Below are positions 34,044 through 42,300 of a DNA stretch of 44,126 nucleotides, piece by piece (position 1 is the stretch's first letter; every line of letters begins with the position of its first letter). A program made the position numbers and the translations under genes. The DNA is taken from assembly GCF_015680405.1 (NCBI RefSeq), contig NZ_JADLJS010000043.1, forward strand, positions 1 through 44,126, read 5' to 3'. The stretch comes from Pseudomonas pudica (GTDB lineage: Bacteria; Pseudomonadota; Gammaproteobacteria; Pseudomonadales; Pseudomonadaceae). Below the pieces are notes generated by a model that saw nothing but the letters and a program-made list of their open reading frames with translations, was not told the origin of the DNA and did not search any database.

Positions 34044-34655
34044 ATGAGCACCATTCGCGAGCGCAACAAGGAACTGATCCTGCGCGCGGCCAGCGAGGAA
34101 TTCGCCGACAAGGGCTTCGCCGCCACCAAGACCAGCGATATCGCGGCCAAGGCCGGCCTGCCCAAGCCGAACGTGTATTACTACTTCAAATCCAAGGACA
34201 ACCTCTACCGCGAGGTCCTGGAAAGCATCATCGCGCCGATCATGCAGGCGTCGACCCCGTTCAATGCCGACGGTGACCCCAAGGAAGTGCTGAGCGCGTA
34301 CATCCGTTCGAAGATCCGTATTTCCCGCGACCTGCCGCATGCGTCCAAGGTGTTCGCCAGCGAGATCATGCACGGCGCCCCGCACCTGTCGCCGAACCAG
34401 GTAGCGCAGCTGAACGAGCAGGCGCGGCATAACATCGAGTGCATCCAGCGCTGGATCGACCGCGGGCAGATCGCCCATGTGGATGCGCATCACCTGATGT
34501 TCAGCATCTGGGCTGCGACCCAGACCTACGCCGATTTCGACTGGCAGATCTCTGCGGTGACCGGCAAGGCCAAGCTGGCCGACAGCGATTATGACGCCGC
34601 GGCGGAGACCATAATCCGCATGGTGCTCAAGGGGTGTGAGCCTGAGCTAGCCTGA
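34044..34655 (+). CDS. TetR family regulator, RutR-like
   Basis: This 203-residue protein is a TetR repressor with helix-turn-helix at about residues 25-47 (TKTSDIAAKAGLPKPNVYYYFKSK). The C-terminal ligand domain closely follows E. coli RutR: AYIRSKIRISRDLPHASKVFASEIMHGAP and HHLMFSIWAATQTYADFDWQISAVTG align with RutR segments I recall. RutR senses uracil/thymine and controls pyrimidine, xanthine-dehydrogenase and glyoxylate genes in E. coli. Candidate RutR-like operators occur here before xdhA and the AzgA permease. GAGGAAG precedes the ATG at 34044. The ligand here is not established. Confidence 0.9.
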   Translation: MSTIRERNKELILRAASEEFADKGFAATKTSDIAAKAGLPKPNVYYYFKSKDNLYREVLESIIAPIMQASTPFNADGDPKEVLSAYIRSKIRISRDLPHASKVFASEIMHGAPHLSPNQVAQLNEQARHNIECIQRWIDRGQIAHVDAHHLMFSIWAATQTYADFDWQISAVTGKAKLADSDYDAAAETIIRMVLKGCEPELA

Positions 34656-34682
34656 CAGGGCCAGTGGGGCTGCTTTGCAGCC

Positions 34683-34771
34683 CATCGCCGGCAAGCCAGC
34701 TCCCACAGGTACACCACAGTTTTCAAGGTCTGTGGCGGCTCTGTGGGAGCTGGCTTGCCGGCGATAGGGCC
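34683..34771. repeat. Inverted REP pair, GCCGGC type
   Basis: ATCGCCGGCAAGCCAGCTCC and its reverse complement flank a 33-base spacer between the convergent TetR and GlcG genes, where they may act as a bidirectional barrier. Confidence 0.92.
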
Positions 34772-34789
34772 GGAACAGGCAATAGAGAA

Positions 34790-35230
34790 TCAGGCTGCTA
34801 CACCCGCATCCGCCTTCAACCCCATCTCCTCGATCGCACTGATCGCGCACTGCTCGTCGATATCCGACGTATCGCCGCTAATCCCCACCGCACCCAGCAC
34901 CTTGCCATCCTGATCACGCACCAGCACACCACCCGGCGCCGGCACAACCGGCCGCTCGCCCAACCCGTTCAGCGCAGCAAAAAACGCCGGCCGTTGCTGC
35001 GCGTCCAGCGCCAGCAGACGCGACCCCTTGCCCAGGGCAATCGCCCCCCAGGCCTTGCCGGTAGCCACCTCCGGCCGGATCAGGCTGGCGCCATCCTCGC
35101 GCTGCAGCGCCAGTAAGTGGCCGCCGGCATCCAGCACTGCCACGGTCAGTGGCGCGGCGTTGATCTTGCGGCCCGCCGCCAGCGCGGCATTCACCAGGCT
35201 GACCGCGACTTTCAGGTTCAAAGCATTCAT
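34790..35230 (-). CDS. GlcG/HbpS family protein
   Basis: This 146-residue protein belongs to the GlcG/HbpS-like family (older DUF336), found near glycolate and glyoxylate genes. Family motifs include PLTVAVLDAGGHLLALQREDGASL, VATGKAWGAIALG and PVVPAPGGVLVRDQDGKVLGAVGISGDTSDIDEQCA. Some members bind haem or corrinoids; the biochemical role in glyoxylate metabolism is unknown. No signal peptide is seen. It is divergent from gcl, with one GntR box about 83 bp upstream, so it is probably co-regulated with gcl. Confidence 0.9.
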   Translation of the reverse strand: MNALNLKVAVSLVNAALAAGRKINAAPLTVAVLDAGGHLLALQREDGASLIRPEVATGKAWGAIALGKGSRLLALDAQQRPAFFAALNGLGERPVVPAPGGVLVRDQDGKVLGAVGISGDTSDIDEQCAISAIEEMGLKADAGVAA

Positions 35231-35312
35231 GGAAAGGTCCTCTTCTTGTTGTGAGAAGCCCCGAGGGCAGTTGAAAACCGATAGATCAAATAGAACACAA
35301 CGAAAGATTTTT

Positions 35313-35322
35313 TTGTATACAA
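35313..35322. promoter_or_regulatory. GntR box, glcG side
   Basis: TTGTATACAA, an exact 10-bp palindrome in an AT-rich context, lies 83 bp upstream of the GlcG start. Confidence 0.6.
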
Positions 35323-35452
35323 TATTTTGAAACGATCGTATGCGATGGCGCAAACCTCCGTTTTCACGGGCGCTCGAACGAAAGCGACATCCGCCGACGA
35401 AAACCCGTTGACCTAAGCGGCCAGCCGTGAATACACTCTGGCACAAAGCAAG

Positions 35453-35462
35453 TTGTATACAA
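35453..35462. promoter_or_regulatory. GntR box, gcl side
   Basis: TTGTATACAA lies 26 bp before the gcl start codon, overlapping or just downstream of the likely promoter, where a bound protein would block transcription. A TTGACC half-site lies 45 bp further upstream at 35408. Confidence 0.6.
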
Positions 35463-35487
35463 TTACAAAATCGATGAGGCACAAACC

Positions 35488-37263
35488 ATGAGCAAAATGA
35501 GAGCAATCGATGCAGCCGTTCTGGTCATGCGCCGTGAAGGTGTAGATACCGCGTTCGGCATCCCGGGGGCTGCCATCAACCCGTTGTACTCGGCCCTGAA
35601 GAAAGTCGGTGGCATCGATCACGTCCTCGCTCGCCACGTCGAAGGCGCCTCGCACATGGCCGAGGGTTACACCCGTGCCAACCCGGGCAACATCGGCGTG
35701 TGCATCGGCACCTCCGGCCCAGCCGGCACCGACATGGTCACCGGCCTGTACAGTGCCTCCGCCGACTCCATCCCGATCCTCTGCATCACCGGCCAGGCAC
35801 CACGTGCCCGCCTGCACAAGGAAGACTTCCAGGCTGTCGACATCACCAACATCGTCAAGCCGGTCACCAAGTGGGCCACCACCGTCCTGGAACCAGGCCA
35901 GGTGCCTTACGCCTTCCAGAAGGCCTTCTATGAAATGCGCACCGGCCGCCCAGGCCCGGTACTGATCGACCTGCCGTTCGACGTGCAGATGGCGGAAATC
36001 GAATTCGACATCGACGCCTACGAACCGCTGCCAGTACACAAGCCATCCGCCACCCGCGTACAGGCCGAAAAAGCCCTGGCCCTGCTCAATGACGCCGAGC
36101 GCCCGCTGCTGGTAGCCGGTGGCGGCATCATCAACGCCGACGCCAGCGACAAACTGGTCGAGTTCGCCGAACTGACCGGTGTACCGGTAATCCCGACCCT
36201 GATGGGCTGGGGCACCATCCCGGATGACCACGCACAGATGGTCGGCATGGTCGGCCTGCAGACTTCGCACCGCTATGGCAACGCCACCCTGCTGAAATCC
36301 GACCTGGTGTTCGGTATCGGTAACCGCTGGGCCAACCGCCACACCGGTTCCGTCGACGTCTACACCGAAGGCCGCAAGTTCGTGCACGTGGACATCGAGC
36401 CGACCCAGATCGGCCGCGTGTTCACCCCGGACCTGGGTATCGTTTCCGACGCCGGCAAGGCACTGGACGTGTTCCTCGAAGTGGCCCGCGAGTGGAAAGC
36501 CGCCGGCAAGCTGAAATGCCGCAAGGCCTGGCTGCAAGACTGCCAGGAGCGCAAGGCCACCCTGCAGCGCAAGACCCACTTCGACAACGTGCCGGTCAAG
36601 CCGCAGCGCGTCTACGAAGAAATGAACCAGGTATTCGGCAAGGACACCTGCTACGTCAGCACCATCGGTCTGTCGCAGATCGCCGGCGCGCAGTTTCTGC
36701 ACGTGTACAAGCCACGCCACTGGATCAACTGCGGCCAGGCCGGCCCGCTGGGCTGGACCATCCCTGCCGCCCTCGGTGTGGTCAAGGCCGATCCGAAGCG
36801 CAAGGTGGTCGCGCTGTCAGGTGACTACGACTTCCAGTTCATGATCGAAGAGCTGGCGGTGGGCGCACAGTTCAACCTGCCATACGTGCACGTACTGGTG
36901 AACAACGCCTACCTGGGCCTGATCCGTCAGGCGCAACGTGGCTTCGACATGGATTACTGTGTTCAACTGGCGTTCGAGAACATCAACTCGACCGACGCCG
37001 CCACGTATGGTGTCGACCATGTCGCCGTGGTCGAAGGCCTGGGCTGCAAGGCCATTCGTGTGTTCGAGCCGGCCGAGATCGCCCCTGCCCTGCTCAAGGC
37101 ACAGAAGATGGCCGAAGAGTTCCGCGTACCGGTGGTGGTCGAAGTGATTCTCGAACGTGTGACCAACATTTCCATGGGCACCGAGATCAACGCGGTCAAC
37201 GAGTTCGAAGACCTGGCCCTGGTCGGCAACGACGCGCCAACCGCCATCTCGCTGCTGGACTGA
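35488..37263 (+). CDS. gcl: Glyoxylate carboligase
   Basis: This 591-residue thiamine-diphosphate enzyme condenses two glyoxylate molecules into tartronate semialdehyde and CO2. Valine at residue 51 (RHVEGASHMAEG) replaces the glutamate found in nearly all ThDP enzymes, a known Gcl hallmark. The ThDP/Mg motif is seen as SGDYDFQFMIEELAVGAQFNLPYVHVLVNN near residues 445-475. An FAD-type middle domain is present. It heads gcl-hyi-glxR-ttuD-pyk and uses glyoxylate from AllA. A GntR box lies 26 bp upstream. Confidence 0.97.
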   Translation: MSKMRAIDAAVLVMRREGVDTAFGIPGAAINPLYSALKKVGGIDHVLARHVEGASHMAEGYTRANPGNIGVCIGTSGPAGTDMVTGLYSASADSIPILCITGQAPRARLHKEDFQAVDITNIVKPVTKWATTVLEPGQVPYAFQKAFYEMRTGRPGPVLIDLPFDVQMAEIEFDIDAYEPLPVHKPSATRVQAEKALALLNDAERPLLVAGGGIINADASDKLVEFAELTGVPVIPTLMGWGTIPDDHAQMVGMVGLQTSHRYGNATLLKSDLVFGIGNRWANRHTGSVDVYTEGRKFVHVDIEPTQIGRVFTPDLGIVSDAGKALDVFLEVAREWKAAGKLKCRKAWLQDCQERKATLQRKTHFDNVPVKPQRVYEEMNQVFGKDTCYVSTIGLSQIAGAQFLHVYKPRHWINCGQAGPLGWTIPAALGVVKADPKRKVVALSGDYDFQFMIEELAVGAQFNLPYVHVLVNNAYLGLIRQAQRGFDMDYCVQLAFENINSTDAATYGVDHVAVVEGLGCKAIRVFEPAEIAPALLKAQKMAEEFRVPVVVEVILERVTNISMGTEINAVNEFEDLALVGNDAPTAISLLD

Positions 37264-37272
37264 TCGCCTGAC

Positions 37273-37309
37273 GCCCCCGTGCCGGCCCCTACCTGAGGGC
37301 GCCGGGGGC
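37273..37309 (+). other. GC-rich hairpin between gcl and hyi
   Basis: GCCCCCG (37273-37279) pairs with CGGGGGC (37303-37309), with a further GC-rich inner stem. The trailing CTTC is not a T run. It may adjust the ratio of gcl to downstream message. Confidence 0.5.
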
Positions 37310-37331
37310 CTTCATCGCAAGGAGACACAAC

Positions 37332-38114
37332 ATGCCTCGCTTCGCTGCCAACCTGTCCATGCTGTTCACCGAACAGGACTTCCTGGCCCGCTTCAAGGCT
37401 GCTGCCGATGCTGGTTTCAGCGGCGTCGAATACCTCTTCCCTTACGACTTCAGCGCTGCCGAGATCAAGCAGCAGCTGGACGCCAACGGCCTGACCCAGG
37501 TGCTGTTCAACCTGCCGGCGGGCGATTGGGCCAAGGGTGAGCGCGGTATCACCTGCCACCCTGACCGTGTCGAGGAATTCCGCGCCGGTGTCGACAAGGC
37601 CATCGAATACGCCAAGGTGCTGGGTAACACCCAGGTCAACGCCTTGGCCGGCATTCGCCCACAAGGCCCGGACTGCGCCACCGTGCGCAAGACCTTCGTG
37701 GAAAACCTGCGCTACGCCGCGGAAAAGCTGAAAGCCGCCGGGATCCGTCTGGTCATGGAAATGATCAACACCCGCGACATCCCCGGCTTCTACCTGAACA
37801 CCACCAAACAGGCCCTGGAAATCCAGGCCGAGGTTGGCAGCGACAACCTGTTCCTGCAGTACGACATCTACCACATGCAGATCATGGAAGGTGACCTGGC
37901 TCGTACCATGGAAGCCAACCTGAAACTGATCAACCACATCCAGCTGGCCGACAACCCCGGCCGCAACGAGCCAGGCACCGGCGAGATCAACTACCGCTTC
38001 CTGTTCGAGCACCTGGACCGCATCGGCTACCAGGGCTGGGTGGGCGCGGAGTACAAGCCGCTGACCACCACCGAAGCGGGCCTGGGCTGGCTGAAGACCC
38101 ATAACGCAATCTGA
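37332..38114 (+). CDS. hyi: Hydroxypyruvate isomerase
   Basis: This 260-residue TIM-barrel protein interconverts tartronate semialdehyde and hydroxypyruvate. Family sequence is clear: NLSMLFTEQDFLARFKAAADAGFSGVEYLFPYD at the start, the metal-binding glutamate region LVMEMINTRDIPGFYL, QYDIYHMQIMEGDLARTM, and the C-terminal GAEYKP with a second acidic ligand. AAGGAG precedes the ATG. It lies 68 bp after gcl in the same operon and gives the pathway a branch that TtuD can use. Confidence 0.95.
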   Translation: MPRFAANLSMLFTEQDFLARFKAAADAGFSGVEYLFPYDFSAAEIKQQLDANGLTQVLFNLPAGDWAKGERGITCHPDRVEEFRAGVDKAIEYAKVLGNTQVNALAGIRPQGPDCATVRKTFVENLRYAAEKLKAAGIRLVMEMINTRDIPGFYLNTTKQALEIQAEVGSDNLFLQYDIYHMQIMEGDLARTMEANLKLINHIQLADNPGRNEPGTGEINYRFLFEHLDRIGYQGWVGAEYKPLTTTEAGLGWLKTHNAI

Positions 38115-38149
38115 ACGGCTGAACGCTAGCCCCCTGTGAAACACGAAAC

Positions 38150-38239
38150 CCTGTGGGAGCGGGCATGCCCGCGAACACCGGCATAGCCGGTGCCATCCAC
38201 CGAGTCGCCTGTTTCGCGGGCATGCCCGCGCCCACAGGG
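38150..38239. repeat. Inverted REP pair, GCGGG type
   Basis: CTGTGGGAGCGGGCATGCCCGC and a right arm ending GCGCCCACAGG flank a spacer with GGTGCCATCCACCGAGT, as in the pair at 3541. It lies inside the operon, between hyi and glxR. Confidence 0.92.
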
Positions 38240-38285
38240 ATTGGGGGCTGCGTGAGGCATCACAAATATTAAGAGGCACCTTGTG

Positions 38286-39179
38286 ATGGGGAAAATCGGG
38301 TTGATCGGGACCGGCATCATGGGCAAGCCCATGGCTCAGAACCTGCAGAAAGCAGGTCACAGCATCTTCGTTTCCACTCACCACGACGCTGCCCCGGCCG
38401 ACCTGATCGCCGCCGGTGCCGTGGCCCTGGCCAACCCGAAGGAAGTTGCCCAGGAAGCCGAGTTCATCATCGTCATGGTCCCCGACACCCCGCAGGTCGA
38501 AAGCGTCCTGTTCGGTGACAACGGCGTGGCCGAAGGCGTGGGCCCGAACAAGGTCGTGATCGACATGAGCTCGATCTCCCCTACCGCTACCAAAGCCTTC
38601 GCCGAGAAGATCAAGGCCACTGGCGCTGCCTACCTGGACGCCCCGGTGTCCGGCGGCGAAGTCGGTGCCAAGGCCGCGACCCTGAGCATCATGGTCGGCG
38701 GCTGCCCGAAAGCCTTCGAACGCACCCTGCCGCTGTTCGAAGCCATGGGCAAGAACATCACCCGCGTCGGTGGCAATGGCGACGGCCAGACCGCCAAGGT
38801 GGCCAACCAGATCATCGTTGCCCTGAACATCCAGGCCGTTGCCGAAGCCCTGCTGTTCGCCGCAAAGAACGGCGCCGACCCGGCCAAGGTACGTGAAGCA
38901 CTGATGGGCGGCTTCGCCTCGTCGAAGATCCTCGAAGTGCACGCCGAGCGCATGATCAAGGGCACCTTCGACCCAGGCTTCCGCATCAACCTGCACCAGA
39001 AGGACCTGAACCTGGCCCTGCAGGGTGCCAAGGAACTGGGCATCAACCTGCCCAACACCTCCAATGCCCAGCAAGTGTTCAACACCTGCCAGGCCCTGGG
39101 CGGCGGCAACTGGGACCACTCGGCGCTGATCAAAGGCCTGGAGCACATGGCCAACTTCTCGATCCGCGACGACAAGTAA
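38286..39179 (+). CDS. glxR: Tartronate semialdehyde reductase
   Basis: This 297-residue beta-hydroxyacid dehydrogenase reduces tartronate semialdehyde to D-glycerate with NAD(P)H. The Rossmann motif GLIGTGIMGKPMAQNL opens the protein, substrate motif DAPVSGGEVGA lies at residues 119-128, and the catalytic lysine is K171 in GQTAKVANQ. A GTG one codon upstream (38283) is also possible, but the ATG matches the family N-terminus and has GAGG nine bases before it. It is separated from hyi by a REP pair. Confidence 0.95.
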   Translation: MGKIGLIGTGIMGKPMAQNLQKAGHSIFVSTHHDAAPADLIAAGAVALANPKEVAQEAEFIIVMVPDTPQVESVLFGDNGVAEGVGPNKVVIDMSSISPTATKAFAEKIKATGAAYLDAPVSGGEVGAKAATLSIMVGGCPKAFERTLPLFEAMGKNITRVGGNGDGQTAKVANQIIVALNIQAVAEALLFAAKNGADPAKVREALMGGFASSKILEVHAERMIKGTFDPGFRINLHQKDLNLALQGAKELGINLPNTSNAQQVFNTCQALGGGNWDHSALIKGLEHMANFSIRDDK

Positions 39180-39208
39180 TTCGAATTCGGGGGCTGCTGC
39201 GCAACCCA

Positions 39209-39290
39209 ATCGCCGGCAAGCCAGCTCCCACAGGGACCGCACAATCCCTCAATCCTGTGCTGTACCTGTGGGAGCTGGCTTGCCGGCGAT
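39209..39290. repeat. Inverted REP pair, GCCGGC type
   Basis: ATCGCCGGCAAGCCAGCTCC and GAGCTGGCTTGCCGGCGAT face each other 30 bases after the glxR stop. They form the first of three successive stem-loops before ttuD. Confidence 0.92.
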
Positions 39291-39298
39291 GAATTCAA

Positions 39299-39332
39299 CA
39301 CCTTTGAACCTGCGACCACAGGTTCAAAGGTG
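39299..39332 (+). other. Perfect 14-bp stem-loop upstream of ttuD
   Basis: CACCTTTGAACCTG and CAGGTTCAAAGGTG form a perfect 14-bp stem around a six-base loop (CGACCA). It is not REP-like and not followed by T residues. It could be an operator or a structured part of the ttuD leader. Confidence 0.6.
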
Positions 39333-39347
39333 GCACCGAGCAACACC

Positions 39348-39398
39348 CGCCCCTGGTTCGGCCTGCACGGAGGCAGTTCCAGGGGCGTTTTTGATTTT
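39348..39398 (+). terminator. Intrinsic terminator in the glxR-ttuD gap
   Basis: CGCCCCTGG (39348-39356) pairs with CCAGGGGCG (39379-39387), with an inner GCCT/AGGC stem, and is followed by TTTTTGATTTT. It lies about 30 bp before the ttuD start, so it either ends the glxR message or works as an attenuator for ttuD-pyk. Confidence 0.75.
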
Positions 39399-39426
39399 GC
39401 AGAACAACAATAATTGGGAGCCTGCC

Positions 39427-40701
39427 ATGTCGGTCGATCCGCAAAAACTTCTCCGCGAGCTGTTCGACACAGCCATCGCCGCCGCCCACCCCCGTCAAGT
39501 CCTCGAACCCTACCTGCCCGCCGACCGCAGCGGCCGGGTCATCGTCATCGGTGCCGGCAAGGCCGCAGCCGCCATGGCCGAAGTGGTCGAGAAAAGCTGG
39601 CAGGGCGAAGTCTCCGGGCTTGTTGTCACACGGTACGGTCACGGCGCCAACTGCCAGAAGATCGAGGTGGTCGAAGCCGCCCACCCGGTCCCCGATGCCG
39701 CCGGCCTGGCCGTGGCCAAGCGCGTGCTGGAACTGGTCAGCAACCTCACAGAAGACGACCGCGTCATCTTCCTGTTGTCCGGCGGTGGCTCGGCGCTGCT
39801 GGCCCTGCCCGCCGAAGGCCTGACCCTGGCCGACAAGCAACAGATCAACAAGGCGCTGCTGAAATCCGGCGCCACCATCGGCGAGATGAACTGCGTGCGC
39901 AAGCACCTCTCGGCGATCAAGGGCGGCCGCCTGGCCAAGGCCTGCTGGCCGGCCACGGTGTACACCTATGCCATTTCCGATGTACCGGGCGACCTCGCCA
40001 CGGTGATCGCCTCCGGCCCTACCGTGGCCGACCCAAGCACCTCGGCCGATGCCCTGGCCATCCTCAAGCGCTACGACATCGAAGCGCCCAAGGCCGTCAT
40101 CGACTGGCTCAACAACCCAGCCTCGGAAACCGTCAAGGCCGATGACCCGGCCCTGGCCCGCAGCCATTTCCAGCTGATCGCCAGGCCCCAGCAGTCGCTC
40201 GAAGCCGCCGCGGTCAAAGCCCGCCAGGCCGGGTTCAGCCCGCTGATCCTCGGCGACCTGGAAGGCGAATCACGCGAAGTGGCCAAGGTGCACGCCGGTA
40301 TCGCCCGCCAGATCGTCCTGCACGGCCAGCCGCTGAAGGCACCCTGCGTGATCCTGTCCGGCGGCGAAACCACAGTGACCGTGCGCGGCAATGGCCGCGG
40401 CGGGCGCAACGCCGAGTTTCTGCTCAGCCTCACCGAAAGCCTGAAAGGCCTGCCGGGCGTGTACGCCCTGGCCGGTGACACCGACGGTATCGATGGCTCG
40501 GAAGAAAACGCCGGCGCCTTCATGACCCCGGCCAGCTACGCCCGCGCTGAAGCCCTGGGCCTGTCGGCCAGCGACGAGCTGGACAACAACAACGGCTACG
40601 GCTATTTCGCCGCCCTGGATGCGCTGATCGTCACCGAGCCGACCCGCACCAACGTCAACGACTTCCGCGCCATCCTGATCCTCGAGACTGCCCAATCATG
40701 A
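39427..40701 (+). CDS. ttuD: Hydroxypyruvate reductase / glycerate kinase family (MOFRL)
   Basis: This 424-residue protein belongs to the MOFRL family named TtuD in Pseudomonas, annotated as hydroxypyruvate reductase in tartrate and glyoxylate pathways; related members are glycerate 2-kinases (GckA). Motifs include VIVIGAGKAAAAMAEVVE, FLLSGGGSALLALP and the C-terminal ALAGDTDGIDGSEENAGAF. Kinase activity would explain why pyruvate kinase is the next gene, since 2-phosphoglycerate feeds PEP. GGGAGCC precedes the ATG at 39427. The start of pyk overlaps its stop by four bases. Confidence 0.92.
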   Translation: MSVDPQKLLRELFDTAIAAAHPRQVLEPYLPADRSGRVIVIGAGKAAAAMAEVVEKSWQGEVSGLVVTRYGHGANCQKIEVVEAAHPVPDAAGLAVAKRVLELVSNLTEDDRVIFLLSGGGSALLALPAEGLTLADKQQINKALLKSGATIGEMNCVRKHLSAIKGGRLAKACWPATVYTYAISDVPGDLATVIASGPTVADPSTSADALAILKRYDIEAPKAVIDWLNNPASETVKADDPALARSHFQLIARPQQSLEAAAVKARQAGFSPLILGDLEGESREVAKVHAGIARQIVLHGQPLKAPCVILSGGETTVTVRGNGRGGRNAEFLLSLTESLKGLPGVYALAGDTDGIDGSEENAGAFMTPASYARAEALGLSASDELDNNNGYGYFAALDALIVTEPTRTNVNDFRAILILETAQS

Positions 40702-42113
40702 CGCCTGATAAAAAAGTAAAGATCCTCGCCACCCTTGGCCCTGCGATCAAAGGCATCGACGACATCCGCCAACTGGTAGAAGCCGGGGTGAACATCTTCC
40801 GCCTCAACTTCAGCCACGGCGAGCACGCCGATCACGCCCTGCGCTACCAGTGGATCCGCGAAGTCGAGCAGCAACTGAACTACCCGCTGGGTATCCTCAT
40901 GGACCTGCAGGGGCCGAAGCTGCGCGTCGGCCGCTTTGCCGAAGGCAAGGTGCAGCTGCAACGCGGCCAGGCCCTGCGCCTGGACCTGGACAACACCCCG
41001 GGCGACAGCCGCCGGGTCAACCTGCCGCACCCCGAGATCATCGCCGCCCTCGAGCCGGGCATGGACCTGCTGCTGGACGACGGCAAGCTGCGCCTGCGCG
41101 TCACCGCCAAGCACAGCGACGCCATCGACACCGAAGTACTGGCCGGTGGCGAGCTGTCCGATCGCAAGGGTGTCAACGTGCCGCAAGCGGTGCTCGACCT
41201 CTCCCCGCTCACCGAGAAAGACCGCCGCGACCTGGCCTTCGGCCTTGAACTGGGCGTGGACTGGGTTGCCCTTTCGTTCGTGCAGCGCCCCGAAGACATC
41301 ACCGAAGCACGCCAGCTGATCGGTGACCGTGCCTACCTGATGGCGAAGATCGAAAAACCATCGGCAGTCGAACAGCTGCAAGCCATCGCGCAGCTTGCGG
41401 ATGCGATCATGGTGGCCCGCGGCGACCTGGGCGTGGAAGTACCGGCCGAAAGCGTGCCGCAGATTCAGAAACGCATCATCGGCACCTGCCGCCAACTGGG
41501 CAAGCCGGTGGTGGTGGCTACGCAGATGCTCGAATCCATGCGTTTCTCGCCAGCGCCGACCCGCGCCGAAGTCACCGACGTGGCCAACGCCGTGGCCGAA
41601 GGTGCCGATGCGGTGATGCTGTCGGCCGAGACTGCCTCGGGTGAGTACCCGCTGGAAGCCGTGCAGATGATGAGCAAGATCATCCGCCAGGTGGAGAACG
41701 GCCCGGATTACCAGGCCCAGCTCGACGTTGGCCGGCCGAAGGCCGAGGCCACCGTGTCGGACGCCATCAGCTGCGCCATCCGCCGTATCAGCGGCATTCT
41801 GCCGGTGGCGGTGCTGGTCAACTACAGCGAGTCGGGCGCCTCGACCTTGCGCGCGGCACGCGAGCGGCCACGGGCTCCGATCCTCAACCTGACCCCGAAC
41901 CTGACCACTGCGCGCCGCCTGAGCGTGGCGTGGGGCGTGCACTCGGTGGTAAACGACCGCCTGCGCCAGGTGGACGAGGTGGTTTCCACTGCGCTGGAGA
42001 TTGCCCAGGCACAAGGCATGGCCAGCCGTGGCGACACGTTGCTGATCACTGCCGGTGTGCCTTTCGGCAAGCCAGGGTCGACTAACACGCTGCGGATCGA
42101 GACCTTGATCTGA
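40698..42113 (+). CDS. pykF: Pyruvate kinase
   Basis: This 471-residue enzyme converts phosphoenolpyruvate and ADP to pyruvate and ATP. Typical motifs are KILATLGPA at the N-terminus, FRLNFSHG, the catalytic lysine in MAKIEKPSAVEQL, the metal-binding VARGDLGVEVP, and the signature ATQMLESMRFSPAPTRAEVTDVANAVAEGADAVMLSAETASGEYP. The C-terminal regulatory domain is present. ATGA overlap with ttuD couples their translation, tying this isozyme to glycerate formed from glyoxylate. Pseudomonads also have pykA elsewhere; the pykF name follows usual annotation. Confidence 0.95.
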   Translation: MTPDKKVKILATLGPAIKGIDDIRQLVEAGVNIFRLNFSHGEHADHALRYQWIREVEQQLNYPLGILMDLQGPKLRVGRFAEGKVQLQRGQALRLDLDNTPGDSRRVNLPHPEIIAALEPGMDLLLDDGKLRLRVTAKHSDAIDTEVLAGGELSDRKGVNVPQAVLDLSPLTEKDRRDLAFGLELGVDWVALSFVQRPEDITEARQLIGDRAYLMAKIEKPSAVEQLQAIAQLADAIMVARGDLGVEVPAESVPQIQKRIIGTCRQLGKPVVVATQMLESMRFSPAPTRAEVTDVANAVAEGADAVMLSAETASGEYPLEAVQMMSKIIRQVENGPDYQAQLDVGRPKAEATVSDAISCAIRRISGILPVAVLVNYSESGASTLRAARERPRAPILNLTPNLTTARRLSVAWGVHSVVNDRLRQVDEVVSTALEIAQAQGMASRGDTLLITAGVPFGKPGSTNTLRIETLI

Positions 42114-42117
42114 CCGC

Positions 42118-42199
42118 ATCGCCGGCAAGCCGGCTCCCACAGGGATCGCACCACTTCAAAGGCCTTTGCAATCCCTGTGGGAGCTGGCTTGCCGGCGAT
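42118..42199. repeat. Inverted REP pair, GCCGGC type
   Basis: ATCGCCGGCAAGCCGGCTCC and GAGCTGGCTTGCCGGCGAT lie between pyk and the urea transporter, starting five bases after the pyk stop. Confidence 0.92.
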
Positions 42200-42300
42200 T
42201 GGAGGGCAAAGCCCCCCTCGTACACCGAAACACCAGACCTGCGGAAAACCCGAGGCCCAAAGAGGCCCATCGCGCCCCATCAACCTCACTGACTGCCCCG

